NCBI GenBank assembly: GCA_963920705.1
Contig: CAWUCO010000197.1
Coordinates: 1 to 64,000, forward strand
Length of the DNA: 64,000 nt
Origin: Odiellus spinosus
Taxonomy: Eukaryota; Arthropoda; Arachnida; Opiliones; Phalangiidae
Reading direction: 5' to 3'
The position numbers and the translations under genes are program-made. Below are positions 49,941-62,404 of this stretch, in pieces. Positions within the stretch are counted from its first letter, which is position 1. The number at the start of each line of letters is the position of its first letter. A model generated the notes under the pieces. It saw only the letters and a program-made list of their open reading frames with translations. It made no database searches and was not told the origin of the DNA.

Positions 49941-52620
49941 AATTGGCCATATTTTCCATGTTTTTCATCGGATTTTCCAAAACTCTTGTTTTTTAGATAG
50001 ACCAATATTTGCTCTTTCGAGTGGTCTTAATTTTGTCTAAATCGCTTAAAAATCAAAAGTTTTGTGTCCATTTGAATCCAATAATCTTGGATTTTTAAGC
50101 GTTTTTGCTTAATTTTAACCAATTTTATATTTGTCACAATTTTGCAATTTAGACAAAACCAAAGTCATTCGAAAGAGCAATTAATGGACAGTTTAAATAA
50201 TAAGAGTTTTCAAAAATCCGTTGAAAAACATGGAAAATATGGACAATTCAAAAAACATCTAATATCAAAAAGCGAATTTTGAAAATCTGAAATTTGACTA
50301 TTTTGATATTGTATGATTTCTTGAATTGGCCATATTTTTCTTGTTTTTCAACGGATTTTTGAAAACTATTGTTTTTTAGATAGACCAAAATTTGGTCTTT
50401 CGAGTGGTCTTAATTTTGTCTAAATCGCTTAAAATTCAAAAGTTTTGTGTCCATTTGAATCCAATAATCTTGGATTTTTAAGCGTTTTTGCTTAATTTTA
50501 ACCAATTTTATATTTGTCACAATTTTGCAATTTAGACAAAACCAAAGTCATTCGAAAGAGCAATTAATGGACAGTCTAAATAATAAGAGTTTTCAAAAAT
50601 CCGTTGAAAAACAAGAAAAATATGGCCAATTCAAGAAATCATACAATATCAAAATAGTCAAATTTCAGATTTTAAAAATTCGCTTTTTGATATTAGATGT
50701 TTTTTGAATTGTCCATATTTTCCATGTTTTTCAACGGATTTTCCAAAACTCTTGATTTTCAGATGGACCAATATTTGCTCTTTCGAGTGGTCTTAATTTT
50801 GTCTAAATCGCTTAAAATTCAAAAGTTTTGTGTCCATTTGAATCCAATAATCTTGGATTTTTAAGCGTTTTTGCTTAATTTTAACCAATTTTATATTTGT
50901 CACAATTTTGCAATTTAGACAAAACCAAAGTCATTCGAAAGAGCAATTAATGGACAGTCTAAATAATAAGAATTTTCAAAAATCCGTTGAAAAACAAGAA
51001 AAATATGGCCAATTCAAGAAATCATAGAATATCAAAATAGTCAAATTTCAGATTTTCAAAATTCGCTTTTTGATATTAGATGTTTTTTGAATTGTCCATA
51101 TTTTCCATGTTTTTCAATGGATTTTCCAAAACTCTTGTTTTTTAGATAGACCAATATTTGCTCTTTCGAGTGGTCTTAATTTTGTCTAAATCGCTTAAAA
51201 ATCAAAAGTTTTGTGTCCATTTGAATCCAATAATCTTGGATTTTTAAGCGTTTTTGCTTAATTTTAACCAATTTTATATTTGTCACAATTTTGCAATTTA
51301 GACAAAACCAAAGTCATTCGAAAGAGCAATTAATGGACAGTCTAAATAATAAGAGTTTTCAAAAATCCGTTGAAAAAAATAAAAATATGGCCAATTTAAG
51401 AAATCATACAATATCAAAATAGTCAAATTTCAGTTTTTAAAAATTCGCTTTTTGATATTAGATGTTTTTTGAATTGGCCATATTTTCCATGTTTTTCATC
51501 GGATTTTCCAAAACTCTTGTTTTTTAGATAGACCAATATTTGCTCTTTCGAGTGGTCTTAATTTTGTCTAAATCGCTTAAAAATCAAAAGTTTTGTGTCC
51601 ATTTGAATCCAATAATCTTGGATTTTTAAGCGTTTTTGCTTAATTTTAACCAATTTTATATTTGTCACAATTTTGCAATTTAGACAAAACCAAATTCATT
51701 CGAAAGAGCAATTAATGGACAGTTTAAATAATAAGAGTTTTCAAAAATCCGTTGAAAAACATGGAAAATATGGACAATTCAAAAAACATCTAATATCAAA
51801 AAGCGAATTTTGAAAATCTGAAATTTGACTATTTTGATATTGTATGATTTCTTGAATTGGCCATATTTTTCTTGTTTTTCAACGGATTTTTGAAAACTAT
51901 TGTTTTTTAGATAGACCAAAATTTGGTCTTTCGAGTGGTCTTAATTTTGTCTAAATCGCTTAAAATTCAAAAGTTTTGTGTCCATTTGAATCCAATAATC
52001 TTGGATTTTTAAGCGTTTTTGCTTAATTTTAACCAATTTTATATTTGTCACAATTTTGCAATTTAGACAAAACCAAAGTCATTCGAAAGAGCAATTAATG
52101 GACAGTCTAAATAATAAGAGTTTTCAAAAATCCGTTGAAAAACAAGAAAAATATGGCCAATTCAAGAAATCATACAATATCAAAATAGTCAAATTTCAGA
52201 TATTAAAAATTCGCTTTTTGATATTAGATGTTTTTTGAATTGTCCATATTTTCCATGTTTTTCAACGGATTTTCCAAAACTCTTGATTTTCAGATGGACC
52301 AATATTTGCTCTTTCGAGTGGTCTTAATTTTGTCTAAATCGCTTAAAATTCAAAAGTTTTGTGTCCATTTGAATCCAATAATCTTGGATTTTTAAGCGTT
52401 TTTGCTTAATTTTAACCAATTTTATATTTGTCACAATTTTGCAATTTAGACAAAACCAAAGTCATTCGAAAGAGCAATTAATGGACAGTCTAAATAATAA
52501 GAATTTTCAAAAATCCGTTGAAAAACAACAAAAATATGGCCAATTCAAGAAATCATCGAATATCAAAATAGTCAAATTTCAGATTTTCAAAATTCGCTTT
52601 TTGATATTAGATGTTTTTTG
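49941..52620 (-). repeat. Heptamer G, copy 1 (2680 bp, seven monomers, all minus)
   Basis: Seven head-to-tail monomers. Markers recurring at +2680 include agatggacc at 50,761, ttttcaatgg at 51,111, gaaaaaaataaaaatatgg at 51,372, aaccaaattcattcg near 51,690, cagatattaaaaattcg near 52,198 and aatcatcgaatatc near 52,551. Inside the unit, several markers also recur at 1531 bp, so the heptamer looks like a four-monomer unit fused to three monomers of the same lineage. Confidence 0.94.
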
Positions 52621-55300
52621 AATTGGCCATATTTTCCATGTTTTTCATCGGATTTTCCAAAACTCTTGTTTTTTAGATAGACCAATATTTGCTCTTTCGA
52701 GTGGTCTTAATTTTGTCTAAATCGCTTAAAAATCAAAAGTTTTGTGTCCATTTGAATCCAATAATCTTGGATTTTTAAGCGTTTTTGCTTAATTTTAACC
52801 AATTTTATATTTGTCACAATTTTGCAATTTAGACAAAACCAAAGTCATTCGAAAGAGCAATTAATGGACAGTTTAAATAATAAGAGTTTTCAAAAATCCG
52901 TTGAAAAACATGGAAAATATGGACAATTCAAAAAACATCTAATATCAAAAAGCGAATTTTGAAAATCTGAAATTTGACTATTTTGATATTGTATGATTTC
53001 TTGAATTGGCCATATTTTTCTTGTTTTTCAACGGATTTTTGAAAACTATTGTTTTTTAGATAGACCAAAATTTGGTCTTTCGAGTGGTCTTAATTTTGTC
53101 TAAATCGCTTAAAATTCAAAAGTTTTGTGTCCATTTGAATCCAATAATCTTGGATTTTTAAGCGTTTTTGCTTAATTTTAACCAATTTTATATTTGTCAC
53201 AATTTTGCAATTTAGACAAAACCAAAGTCATTCGAAAGAGCAATTAATGGACAGTCTAAATAATAAGAGTTTTCAAAAATCCGTTGAAAAACAAGAAAAA
53301 TATGGCCAATTCAAGAAATCATACAATATCAAAATAGTCAAATTTCAGATTTTAAAAATTCGCTTTTTGATATTAGATGTTTTTTGAATTGTCCATATTT
53401 TCCATGTTTTTCAACGGATTTTCCAAAACTCTTGATTTTCAGATGGACCAATATTTGCTCTTTCGAGTGGTCTTAATTTTGTCTAAATCGCTTAAAATTC
53501 AAAAGTTTTGTGTCCATTTGAATCCAATAATCTTGGATTTTTAAGCGTTTTTGCTTAATTTTAACCAATTTTATATTTGTCACAATTTTGCAATTTAGAC
53601 AAAACCAAAGTCATTCGAAAGAGCAATTAATGGACAGTCTAAATAATAAGAATTTTCAAAAATCCGTTGAAAAACAAGAAAAATATGGCCAATTCAAGAA
53701 ATCATAGAATATCAAAATAGTCAAATTTCAGATTTTCAAAATTCGCTTTTTGATATTAGATGTTTTTTGAATTGTCCATATTTTCCATGTTTTTCAATGG
53801 ATTTTCCAAAACTCTTGTTTTTTAGATAGACCAATATTTGCTCTTTCGAGTGGTCTTAATTTTGTCTAAATCGCTTAAAAATCAAAAGTTTTGTGTCCAT
53901 TTGAATCCAATAATCTTGGATTTTTAAGCGTTTTTGCTTAATTTTAACCAATTTTATATTTGTCACAATTTTGCAATTTAGACAAAACCAAAGTCATTCG
54001 AAAGAGCAATTAATGGACAGTCTAAATAATAAGAGTTTTCAAAAATCCGTTGAAAAAAATAAAAATATGGCCAATTTAAGAAATCATACAATATCAAAAT
54101 AGTCAAATTTCAGTTTTTAAAAATTCGCTTTTTGATATTAGATGTTTTTTGAATTGGCCATATTTTCCATGTTTTTCATCGGATTTTCCAAAACTCTTGT
54201 TTTTTAGATAGACCAATATTTGCTCTTTCGAGTGGTCTTAATTTTGTCTAAATCGCTTAAAAATCAAAAGTTTTGTGTCCATTTGAATCCAATAATCTTG
54301 GATTTTTAAGCGTTTTTGCTTAATTTTAACCAATTTTATATTTGTCACAATTTTGCAATTTAGACAAAACCAAATTCATTCGAAAGAGCAATTAATGGAC
54401 AGTTTAAATAATAAGAGTTTTCAAAAATCCGTTGAAAAACATGGAAAATATGGACAATTCAAAAAACATCTAATATCAAAAAGCGAATTTTGAAAATCTG
54501 AAATTTGACTATTTTGATATTGTATGATTTCTTGAATTGGCCATATTTTTCTTGTTTTTCAACGGATTTTTGAAAACTATTGTTTTTTAGATAGACCAAA
54601 ATTTGGTCTTTCGAGTGGTCTTAATTTTGTCTAAATCGCTTAAAATTCAAAAGTTTTGTGTCCATTTGAATCCAATAATCTTGGATTTTTAAGCGTTTTT
54701 GCTTAATTTTAACCAATTTTATATTTGTCACAATTTTGCAATTTAGACAAAACCAAAGTCATTCGAAAGAGCAATTAATGGACAGTCTAAATAATAAGAG
54801 TTTTCAAAAATCCGTTGAAAAACAAGAAAAATATGGCCAATTCAAGAAATCATACAATATCAAAATAGTCAAATTTCAGATATTAAAAATTCGCTTTTTG
54901 ATATTAGATGTTTTTTGAATTGTCCATATTTTCCATGTTTTTCAACGGATTTTCCAAAACTCTTGATTTTCAGATGGACCAATATTTGCTCTTTCGAGTG
55001 GTCTTAATTTTGTCTAAATCGCTTAAAATTCAAAAGTTTTGTGTCCATTTGAATCCAATAATCTTGGATTTTTAAGCGTTTTTGCTTAATTTTAACCAAT
55101 TTTATATTTGTCACAATTTTGCAATTTAGACAAAACCAAAGTCATTCGAAAGAGCAATTAATGGACAGTCTAAATAATAAGAATTTTCAAAAATCCGTTG
55201 AAAAACAAGAAAAATATGGCCAATTCAAGAAATCATCGAATATCAAAATAGTCAAATTTCAGATTTTCAAAATTCGCTTTTTGATATTAGATGTTTTTTG
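52621..55300 (-). repeat. Heptamer G, copy 2 (2680 bp)
   Basis: Repeats 49,941-52,620 almost base for base. The only difference I noticed is acaacaaaaatatgg near 52,526 against acaagaaaaatatgg near 55,206. Similarity stops abruptly at about 55,301, where aattggccat with tttttcatcgg would be expected but aattgtccat with tttttcaacgg is found. This is the most recent large duplication in the window. Confidence 0.94.
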
Positions 55301-56830
55301 AATTGTCCATATTTTCCATGTTTTTCAACGGATTTTCCAAAACTCTTGTTTTTTAGATAGACCAATATTTGCTCTTTCGAGTGGTCTTAATTTTGTCTAA
55401 ATCGCTTAAAAATCAAAAGTTTTGTGTCCATTTGAATCCAATAATCTTGGATTTTTAAGCGTTTTTGCTTAATTTTAACCAATTTTATATTTGTCACAAT
55501 TTTGCAATTTAGACAAAACCAAAGTCATTCGAAAGACCAATTAATGGACAGTCTAAATAATAAGAGTTTTCAAAAATCCGTTGAAAAACAAGAAAAATAT
55601 GGCCAATTCAAAAAACATCTAATATCAAAAAGCGAATTTTTAAAATCTGAAATTTGACTATTTTGATATTGTATGATTTCTTGAATTGGCCATATTTTTC
55701 TTGTTTTTCAACGGATTTTTGAAAACTCTTATTATTTAGACTGTCCATTAATTGCTCTTTCGAATGACTTTGGTTTTGTCTAAATTGCAAAATTGTGAAA
55801 AAAATAAAATTGGTTAAAATTAAGCAAAAACGCTTAAAAATCCAAGATTATTGGAATCAAATGGACACAAAACTTTTGAATTTTAAGCGATTTAGACAAA
55901 ATTAAGACCACTCGAAAGACCAAATTTTGGTCTATCTAAAAAACAATAGTTTTGGAAAATCCGTTGAAAAACAAGAAAAATATGGCCAATTCAAGAAATC
56001 ATAGAATATCAAAATAGTCAAATTTCAGATTTTCAAAATTCGCTTTTTGATATTAGATGTTTTTTGAATTGTCCATATTTTCCATGTTTTCAACGGATTT
56101 TCCAAAACTCTTGATTTTCAGATAGACCAATATTTGCTCTTTCGAGTGGTCTTAATTTTGTCTAAATCGCTTAAAAATCAAAAGTTTTGTGTCCATTTGA
56201 ATACAATAATCTTGGATTTTTAAGCGTTTTTGCTTAATTTTAACCAATTTTATATTTGTCACAATTTTGCAATTTAGACAAAACCAAAGTCATTCGAAAG
56301 AGCATTTAATGGACAGTCTAAATAATAAGAGTTTTCAAAAATCCGTTGAAAAACAAGAAAAATATGGCCAATTCAAAAAACATCTAATACCAAAAAGCGA
56401 ATTTTTAAAATCTGAAATTTGACTATTTTGATATTGTATGATTTCTTGAATTGGCCATATTTTTCTTGTTTTTCAACGGATTTTTGAAAACTCTTATTAT
56501 TTAGACTGTCCATTAAATGCTCTTTCGAATGACTTTGGTTTTGTCTAAATTGCAAATTTGTGACAAATATAAAATTGGTTAAAATTAAGGAAAAACGCTT
56601 AAAAATCCAAGATTATTGGATTCAAATGGACACAAAACTTTTGAATTTTAAGCGATTTAGACAAAATTAAGACCACTCGAAAGACCAAATTTTGGTCTAT
56701 CTAAAAAACAATAGTTTTCAAAAATCCGTTGAAAAACAAGAAAAATATGGCCAATTCAAGAAATCATACAATATCAAAATAGTCAAATTTCAGATTTTCA
56801 AAATTCGCTTTTTGATATTAGATGTTTTTT
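55301..56830. repeat. Return to alternating orientation
   Basis: L linkers: 55435(-, last of the minus run), 55845(+), 56205(-), 56610(+). X1 arms with their own tail but opposite M orientation are at about 55,600 and 56,370. Private changes: gtgaaaaaaataaaattgg near 55,793, agcatttaatggacag near 56,301, caaatttgtgac near 56,554. Confidence 0.83.
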
Positions 56831-59340
56831 GAATTGTCCATATTTTCCATGTTTTTCAACGGATTTTTCAAAACTCTTGTTTTTTAGATAGACCAAAGTT
56901 TGCTCTTTCGAGTGGTCTTAATTTTGTCTAAATCGCTTAAAATTCAAAAGTTTTGTGTCCATTTGAATCCAATAATCTTGGATTTTTAAGCGTTTTTGCT
57001 TAATTTTAACCAATTTTATATTTGTCACAATTTTGCAATTTAGACAAAACCAAAGTCATTCGAAAGAGCAATTAATGGACAGTCTAAATAATAAGAGTTT
57101 TCAAAAATCCGTTGAAAAACAAGAAAAATATGGCCAATTCAAGAAATCATAGAATATCAAAATAGTCAAATTTCAGATTTTCAAAATTCGCTTTTTGATA
57201 TTAGATGTTTTTTGAATTGTCCATATTTTCAATGTTTTTCAACGGATTTTTGAAAACTCTTATTATTTAGACTGTCCATTAATTGCTCTTTCGAATGACT
57301 TTGGTTTTGTCTAAATTGCAAAATTGTGACAAATATAAAATTGGTTAAAATTAAGCAAAAACGCTTAAAAATCCAAGATTATTGGATTCAAATGGACACA
57401 AAACTTTTGAATTTTAAGCGATTTAGACAAAATTAAGACCACTCGAAAGACCAAATTTTGGTCTATCTAAAAAACAATAGTTTTGGAAAATCCGTTGAAA
57501 AACAAGAAAAATATGGCCAATTCAAGAAATCATACAATATCAAAATAGTCAAATTTCAGATTTTAAAAATTCGCTTTTTGATATTAGATGTTTTTTGAAT
57601 TGGCCATATTTTTCTTGTTTTTCAACGGATTTTTTAAAACTCTTATTATTTAGACTGTCCATTAAATGCTCTTTCGAATGACTTTGGTTTTGTCTAAATT
57701 GCAAAATTGTGACCAATATAAAATTGGTTAAAATTAAGCAAAAACGCTTAAAAATCCAAGATTATTGGATTCAAATGGACACAAAACTTTTGATTTTTAA
57801 GCGATTTAGACAAAATTAAGACCACTCGAAAGAGCAAATATTGGTCTATTTAAAAAACAAGAGTTTTGGAAAATCCGTTGAAAAACATGGAAAATATGGA
57901 CAATTCAAAAACATCTAATATCAAAAGGCGAATTTTTAAAATCTGAAATTTGACTATTTTGATATTGTATGATTTCTTGTATTGGCCATATTTTTCTTGT
58001 TTTTCAACGGATTTTCCAAAACTATTGTTTTTTAGATAGACCAAAATTTGGTCTTTCGAGTGGTCTTAATTTTGTCTAAATCGCTTAAAATTCAAAAGTT
58101 TTGTGTCCATTTGAATCCAATAATCTTGGATTTTTAAGCGTTTTAGCTTAATTTTAACCAATTTTATATTTGTCACAATTTTGCAATTTAGACAAAACCA
58201 AAGTCATTCGAAAGAGCAATTAATGGACAGTCTAAATAATAAGAGTTTTCAAAAATCCGTTAAAAAACAAGAAAAATATGGCGAATTCAAGAAATCATAC
58301 AATATCAAAATAGTCAAATTTCAGATTTTCAAAATTCGCTTTTTGATATTAGATGTTTTTTGAATTGTCCATATTTTCCATGTTTTTCAACGGATTTTTC
58401 AAAACTCTTGTTTTTTAGATAGACCAAAGTTTGCTCTTTCGAGTGGTCTTAATTTTGTCTAAATCGCTTAAAATTCAAAAGTTTTGTGTCCATTTGAATC
58501 CAATAATCTTGGATTTTTAAGCGTTTTTGCTTAATTTTAACCAATTTTATATTTGTCACAATTTTGCAATTTAGACAAAACCAAAGTCATTCGAAAGAGC
58601 AATTAATGGACAGTCTAAATAATAAGAGTTTTCAAAAATCCGTTGAAAAACAAGAAAAATATGGCCAATTCAAGAAATCATAGAATATCAAAATAGTCAA
58701 ATTTCAGATTTTCAAAATTCGCTTTTTGATATTAGATGTTTTTTGAATTGTCCATATTTTCAATGTTTTTCAACGGATTTTTGAAAACTCTTATTATTTA
58801 GACTGTCCATTAATTGCTCTTTCGAATGATATTTGGTTTTGTCTAAATTGCAAAATTGTGACAAATATAAAATTGGTTAAAATTAAGCAAAAACGCTTAA
58901 AAATCCAAGATTATTGGATTCAAATGGACACAAAACTTTTGAATTTTAAGCGATTTAGACAAAATTAAGACCACTCGAAAGACCAAATTTTGGTCTATCT
59001 AAAAAACAATAGTTTTGGAAAATCCGTTGAAAAACAAGAAAAATATGGCCAATTCAAGAAATCATACAATATCAAAATAGTCAAATTTCAGATTTTAAAA
59101 ATTCGCTTTTTGATATTAGATGTTTTTTGAATTGGCCATATTTTTCTTGTTTTTCAACGGATTTTTTAAAACTCTTATTATTTAGACTGTCCATTAATTG
59201 CTCTTTCGAATGACTTTGGTTTTGTCTAAATTGCAAAATTGTGACAAATATAAAATTGGTTAAAATTAAGCAAAAACGCTTAAAAATCCAAGATTATTGG
59301 ATTCAAATGGACACAAAACTTTTGAATTTTAAGCGATTTA
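56831..59340. repeat. Tetramer H, 1531-bp duplication
   Basis: gaccaaagtttgctc (56,891 and 58,422), tattttcaatgttttt (57,226 and 58,757) and ggattttttaaaactc (57,629 and 59,160) repeat at 1531 bp. L linkers: 56965(-), 57370(+), 57755(+), 58115(-), 58500(-), 58905(+), 59290(+). The copies diverge after about 57.66/59.19 kb. The second copy has one extra base in gaatgatatttgg near 58,825. Confidence 0.85.
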
Positions 59341-60872
59341 GACCAAATTAAGATCACTCGAAAGACCAAATTTTGGTCTATCTAAAAAACAATAGTTTTG
59401 GAAAATCCGTTGAAAAACAAGAAAAATATGGCCAATTCAAGAAATCATACAATATCAAAATAGTCAAATTTCAGATTTTAAAAATTCGCTTTTTGATATT
59501 AGATGTTTTTTGAATTGTCCATATTTTCCATGTTTTTCAACGGATTTTCCAAAACTCTTGTTTTTTAGATAGACCAATATTTGCTCTTTCGAGTGGTCTT
59601 AATTTTGTCTAAATCGCTTAAAAATCAAAAGTTTTGTGTCCATTTGAATCCAATAATCTTGGATTTTTAAGCGTTTTTGCTTAATTTTAACCAATTTTAT
59701 ATTTGTCACAATTTTGCAATTTAGACAAAACCAAAGTCATTCGAAAGAGCAATTAATGGACAGTCTAAATAATAAGAGTTTTCAAAAATCCGTTGAAAAA
59801 CAAGAAAAATATGGCCAATTCAAGAAATCATAGAATATCAAAATAGACAAATTTCAGATTTTCAAAATTCGCTTTTTGATATTAGATGTTTTTTGAATTG
59901 TCCATATTTTCCATGTTTTTCAACGGATTTTCCAACACTCTTGATTTTCAGATAGACCAATATTTGCTCTTTCGAGTGGTCTTAATTTTGTCTAAATCGC
60001 TTAAAAATCAAAAGTTTTGTGTCCATTTGAATCCAATAATCTTGGATTTTTATGCGTTTTTGCTTAATTTTAACCAATTTTATATTTGTCACAATTTTGC
60101 AATTTAGACAAAACCAAAGTCATTCGAAAGAGCAATTAATGGACAGTTTAAATAATAAGAGTTTTCAAAAATGCGTTGAAAAACAAGAAAAATATGGCCA
60201 ATTCAAAAAACATCTAATATCAAAAAGCGAATTTTGAAAATCTGAAATTTGACTATTTTGATATTGTATGATTTCTTGAATTGGCCATATTTTTCTTGTT
60301 TTTCAACGGATTTTTGAAAACTATAGCTTTTTAGATAGACCAAAATTTGGTCTTTCGAGTGGTCTTAATTTTGTCTAAATCGCTTAAAATTCAAAAGTTT
60401 TGTGTCCATTTGAATCCAATAATCTTGGATTTTTAAGCGTTTTTGCTTAATTTTAACCAATTTTATATTTGTCACAATTTTGCAATTTAGACAAAACCAA
60501 AGTCATTCGAAAGAGCAATTAATGGACAGTTTAAATAATAAGAGTTTTGGAAAATCCGTTGAAAAACATGGAAAATATGGACAATTCAAAAAACATCTAA
60601 TATCAAAAAGCGAATTTTGAAAATCTGAAATTTGACTATTTTGATATTCTATGATTTCTTGAATTGGCCATATTTTTCTTGTTTTTCAACGGATTTTTGA
60701 AAACTCTTATTATTTAGACTGTCCATTAATTGCTCTTTCGAATGACTTTGGTTTTGTCTAAATTGCAAAATTGTGACAAATATAAAATTGGTTAAAATTA
60801 AGCAAAAACGCTTAAAAATCCAAGATTATTGGATTCAAATGGACACAAAACTTTTGAATTTTAAGCGATTTA
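59341..60872. repeat. Tetramer I, copy 1 (1532 bp)
   Basis: The variant gatttagaccaaattaag recurs with its gacc at 59,341, 60,873 and 62,405. Other markers at 1532 bp are cttgattttcagatag (59,939 and 61,471), aaaatgcgttgaaaaac (60,168 and 61,700, an altered core) and an X1 arm with X2-like gagttttggaaaatccg (about 60,541 and 62,073). L linkers: 59650(-), 60030(-), 60410(-), 60820(+). A private tatgcgttttt at 60,051 breaks small hairpin 1. Confidence 0.88.
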
Positions 60873-62404
60873 GACCAAATTAAGACCACTCGAAAGACCA
60901 AATTTTGGTCTATCTAAAAATCAATAGTTTTGGAAAATCCGTTGAAAAACAAGAAAAATATGGCCAATTCAAGAAATCATACAATATCAAAATAGTCAAA
61001 TTTCAGATTTTAAAAATTCGCTTTTTGATATTAGATTTTTTTTGAATTGTCCATATTTTCCATGTTTTTCAACGGATTTTCCAAAACTCTTGTTTTTTAG
61101 ATAGACCAATATTTGCTCTTTCGAGTGGTCTTAATTTTGTCTAAATCGCTTAAAAATCAAAAGTTTTGTGTCCATTTGAATCCAATAATCTTGGATTTTT
61201 AAGCGTTTTTGCTTAATTTTAACCAATTTTATATTTGTCACAATTTTGCAATTTAGACAAAACCAAAGTCATTCGAAAGAGCAATTAATGGACAGTCTAA
61301 ATAATAAGAGTTTTCAAAAATCCGTTGAAAAACAAGAAAAATATGGCCAATTCAAGAAATCATAGAATATCAAAATAGTCAAATTTCAGATTTTCAAAAT
61401 TCGCTTTTTGATATTAGATGTTTTTTGAATTGTCCATATTTTCCATGTTTTTCAACGGATTTTCCAAAACTCTTGATTTTCAGATAGACCAATATTTGCT
61501 CTTTCGAGTGGTCTGAATTTTGTCTAAATCGCTTAAAATTCAAAAGTTTTGTGTCCATTTGAATCCAATAATCTTGGATTTTTAAACGTTTTTGCTTAAT
61601 TTTAACCAATTTTATATTTGTCACAATTTTGCAATTTAGACAAAACCAAAGTCATTCGAAAGAGCAATTAATGGACAGTTTAAATAATAAGAGTTTTCAA
61701 AAATGCGTTGAAAAACAAGAAAAATATGGCCAATTCAAAAAACATCTAATATCAAAAAGCGAATTTTGAAAATCTGAAATTTGACTATTTTGATATTGTA
61801 TGATTTCTTGAATTGGCCATATTTTTCTTGTTTTTCAACGGATTTTTGAAAACTATTGCTTTTTAGATAGACCAAAATTTGGTCTTTCGAGTGGTCTTAA
61901 TTTTGTCTAAATCGCTTAAAATTCAAAAGTTTTGTGTCCATTTGAATCCAATAATCTTGGATTTTTAAGCGTTTTTGCTTAATTTTAACCAATTTTATAT
62001 TTGTCACAATTTTGCAATTTAGACAAAACCAAAGTCATTCGAAAGAGCAATTAATGGACAGTTTAAATAATAAGAGTTTTGGAAAATCCGTTGAAAAACA
62101 TGGAAAATATGGACAATTCAAAAAACATCTAATATCAAAAAGCGAATTTTGAAAATCTGAAATTTGACTATTTTGATATTCTATGATTTCTTGAATTGGC
62201 CATATTTTTCTTGTTTTTCAACGGATTTTTGAAAACTCTTATTATTTAGACTGTCCATTAATTGCTCTTTCGAATGACTTTGGTTTTGTCTAAATTGCAA
62301 AATTGTGACAAATATAAAATTGGTTAAAATTAAGCAAAAACGCTTAAAAATCCAAGATTATTGGATTCAAATGGACACAAAACTTTTGATTTTTAAGCGA
62401 TTTA
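60873..62404. repeat. Tetramer I, copy 2 (1532 bp)
   Basis: Same order of linkers as copy 1: 61175(-), 61560(-), 61945(-), 62360(+). It adds gatattagattttttttg at about 61,029, which recurs 1532 bp later (62,561) and again 1149 bp after that (63,710). Private changes are ggtctgaattttg near 61,510 and taaacgtttttgc near 61,583. Confidence 0.88.
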
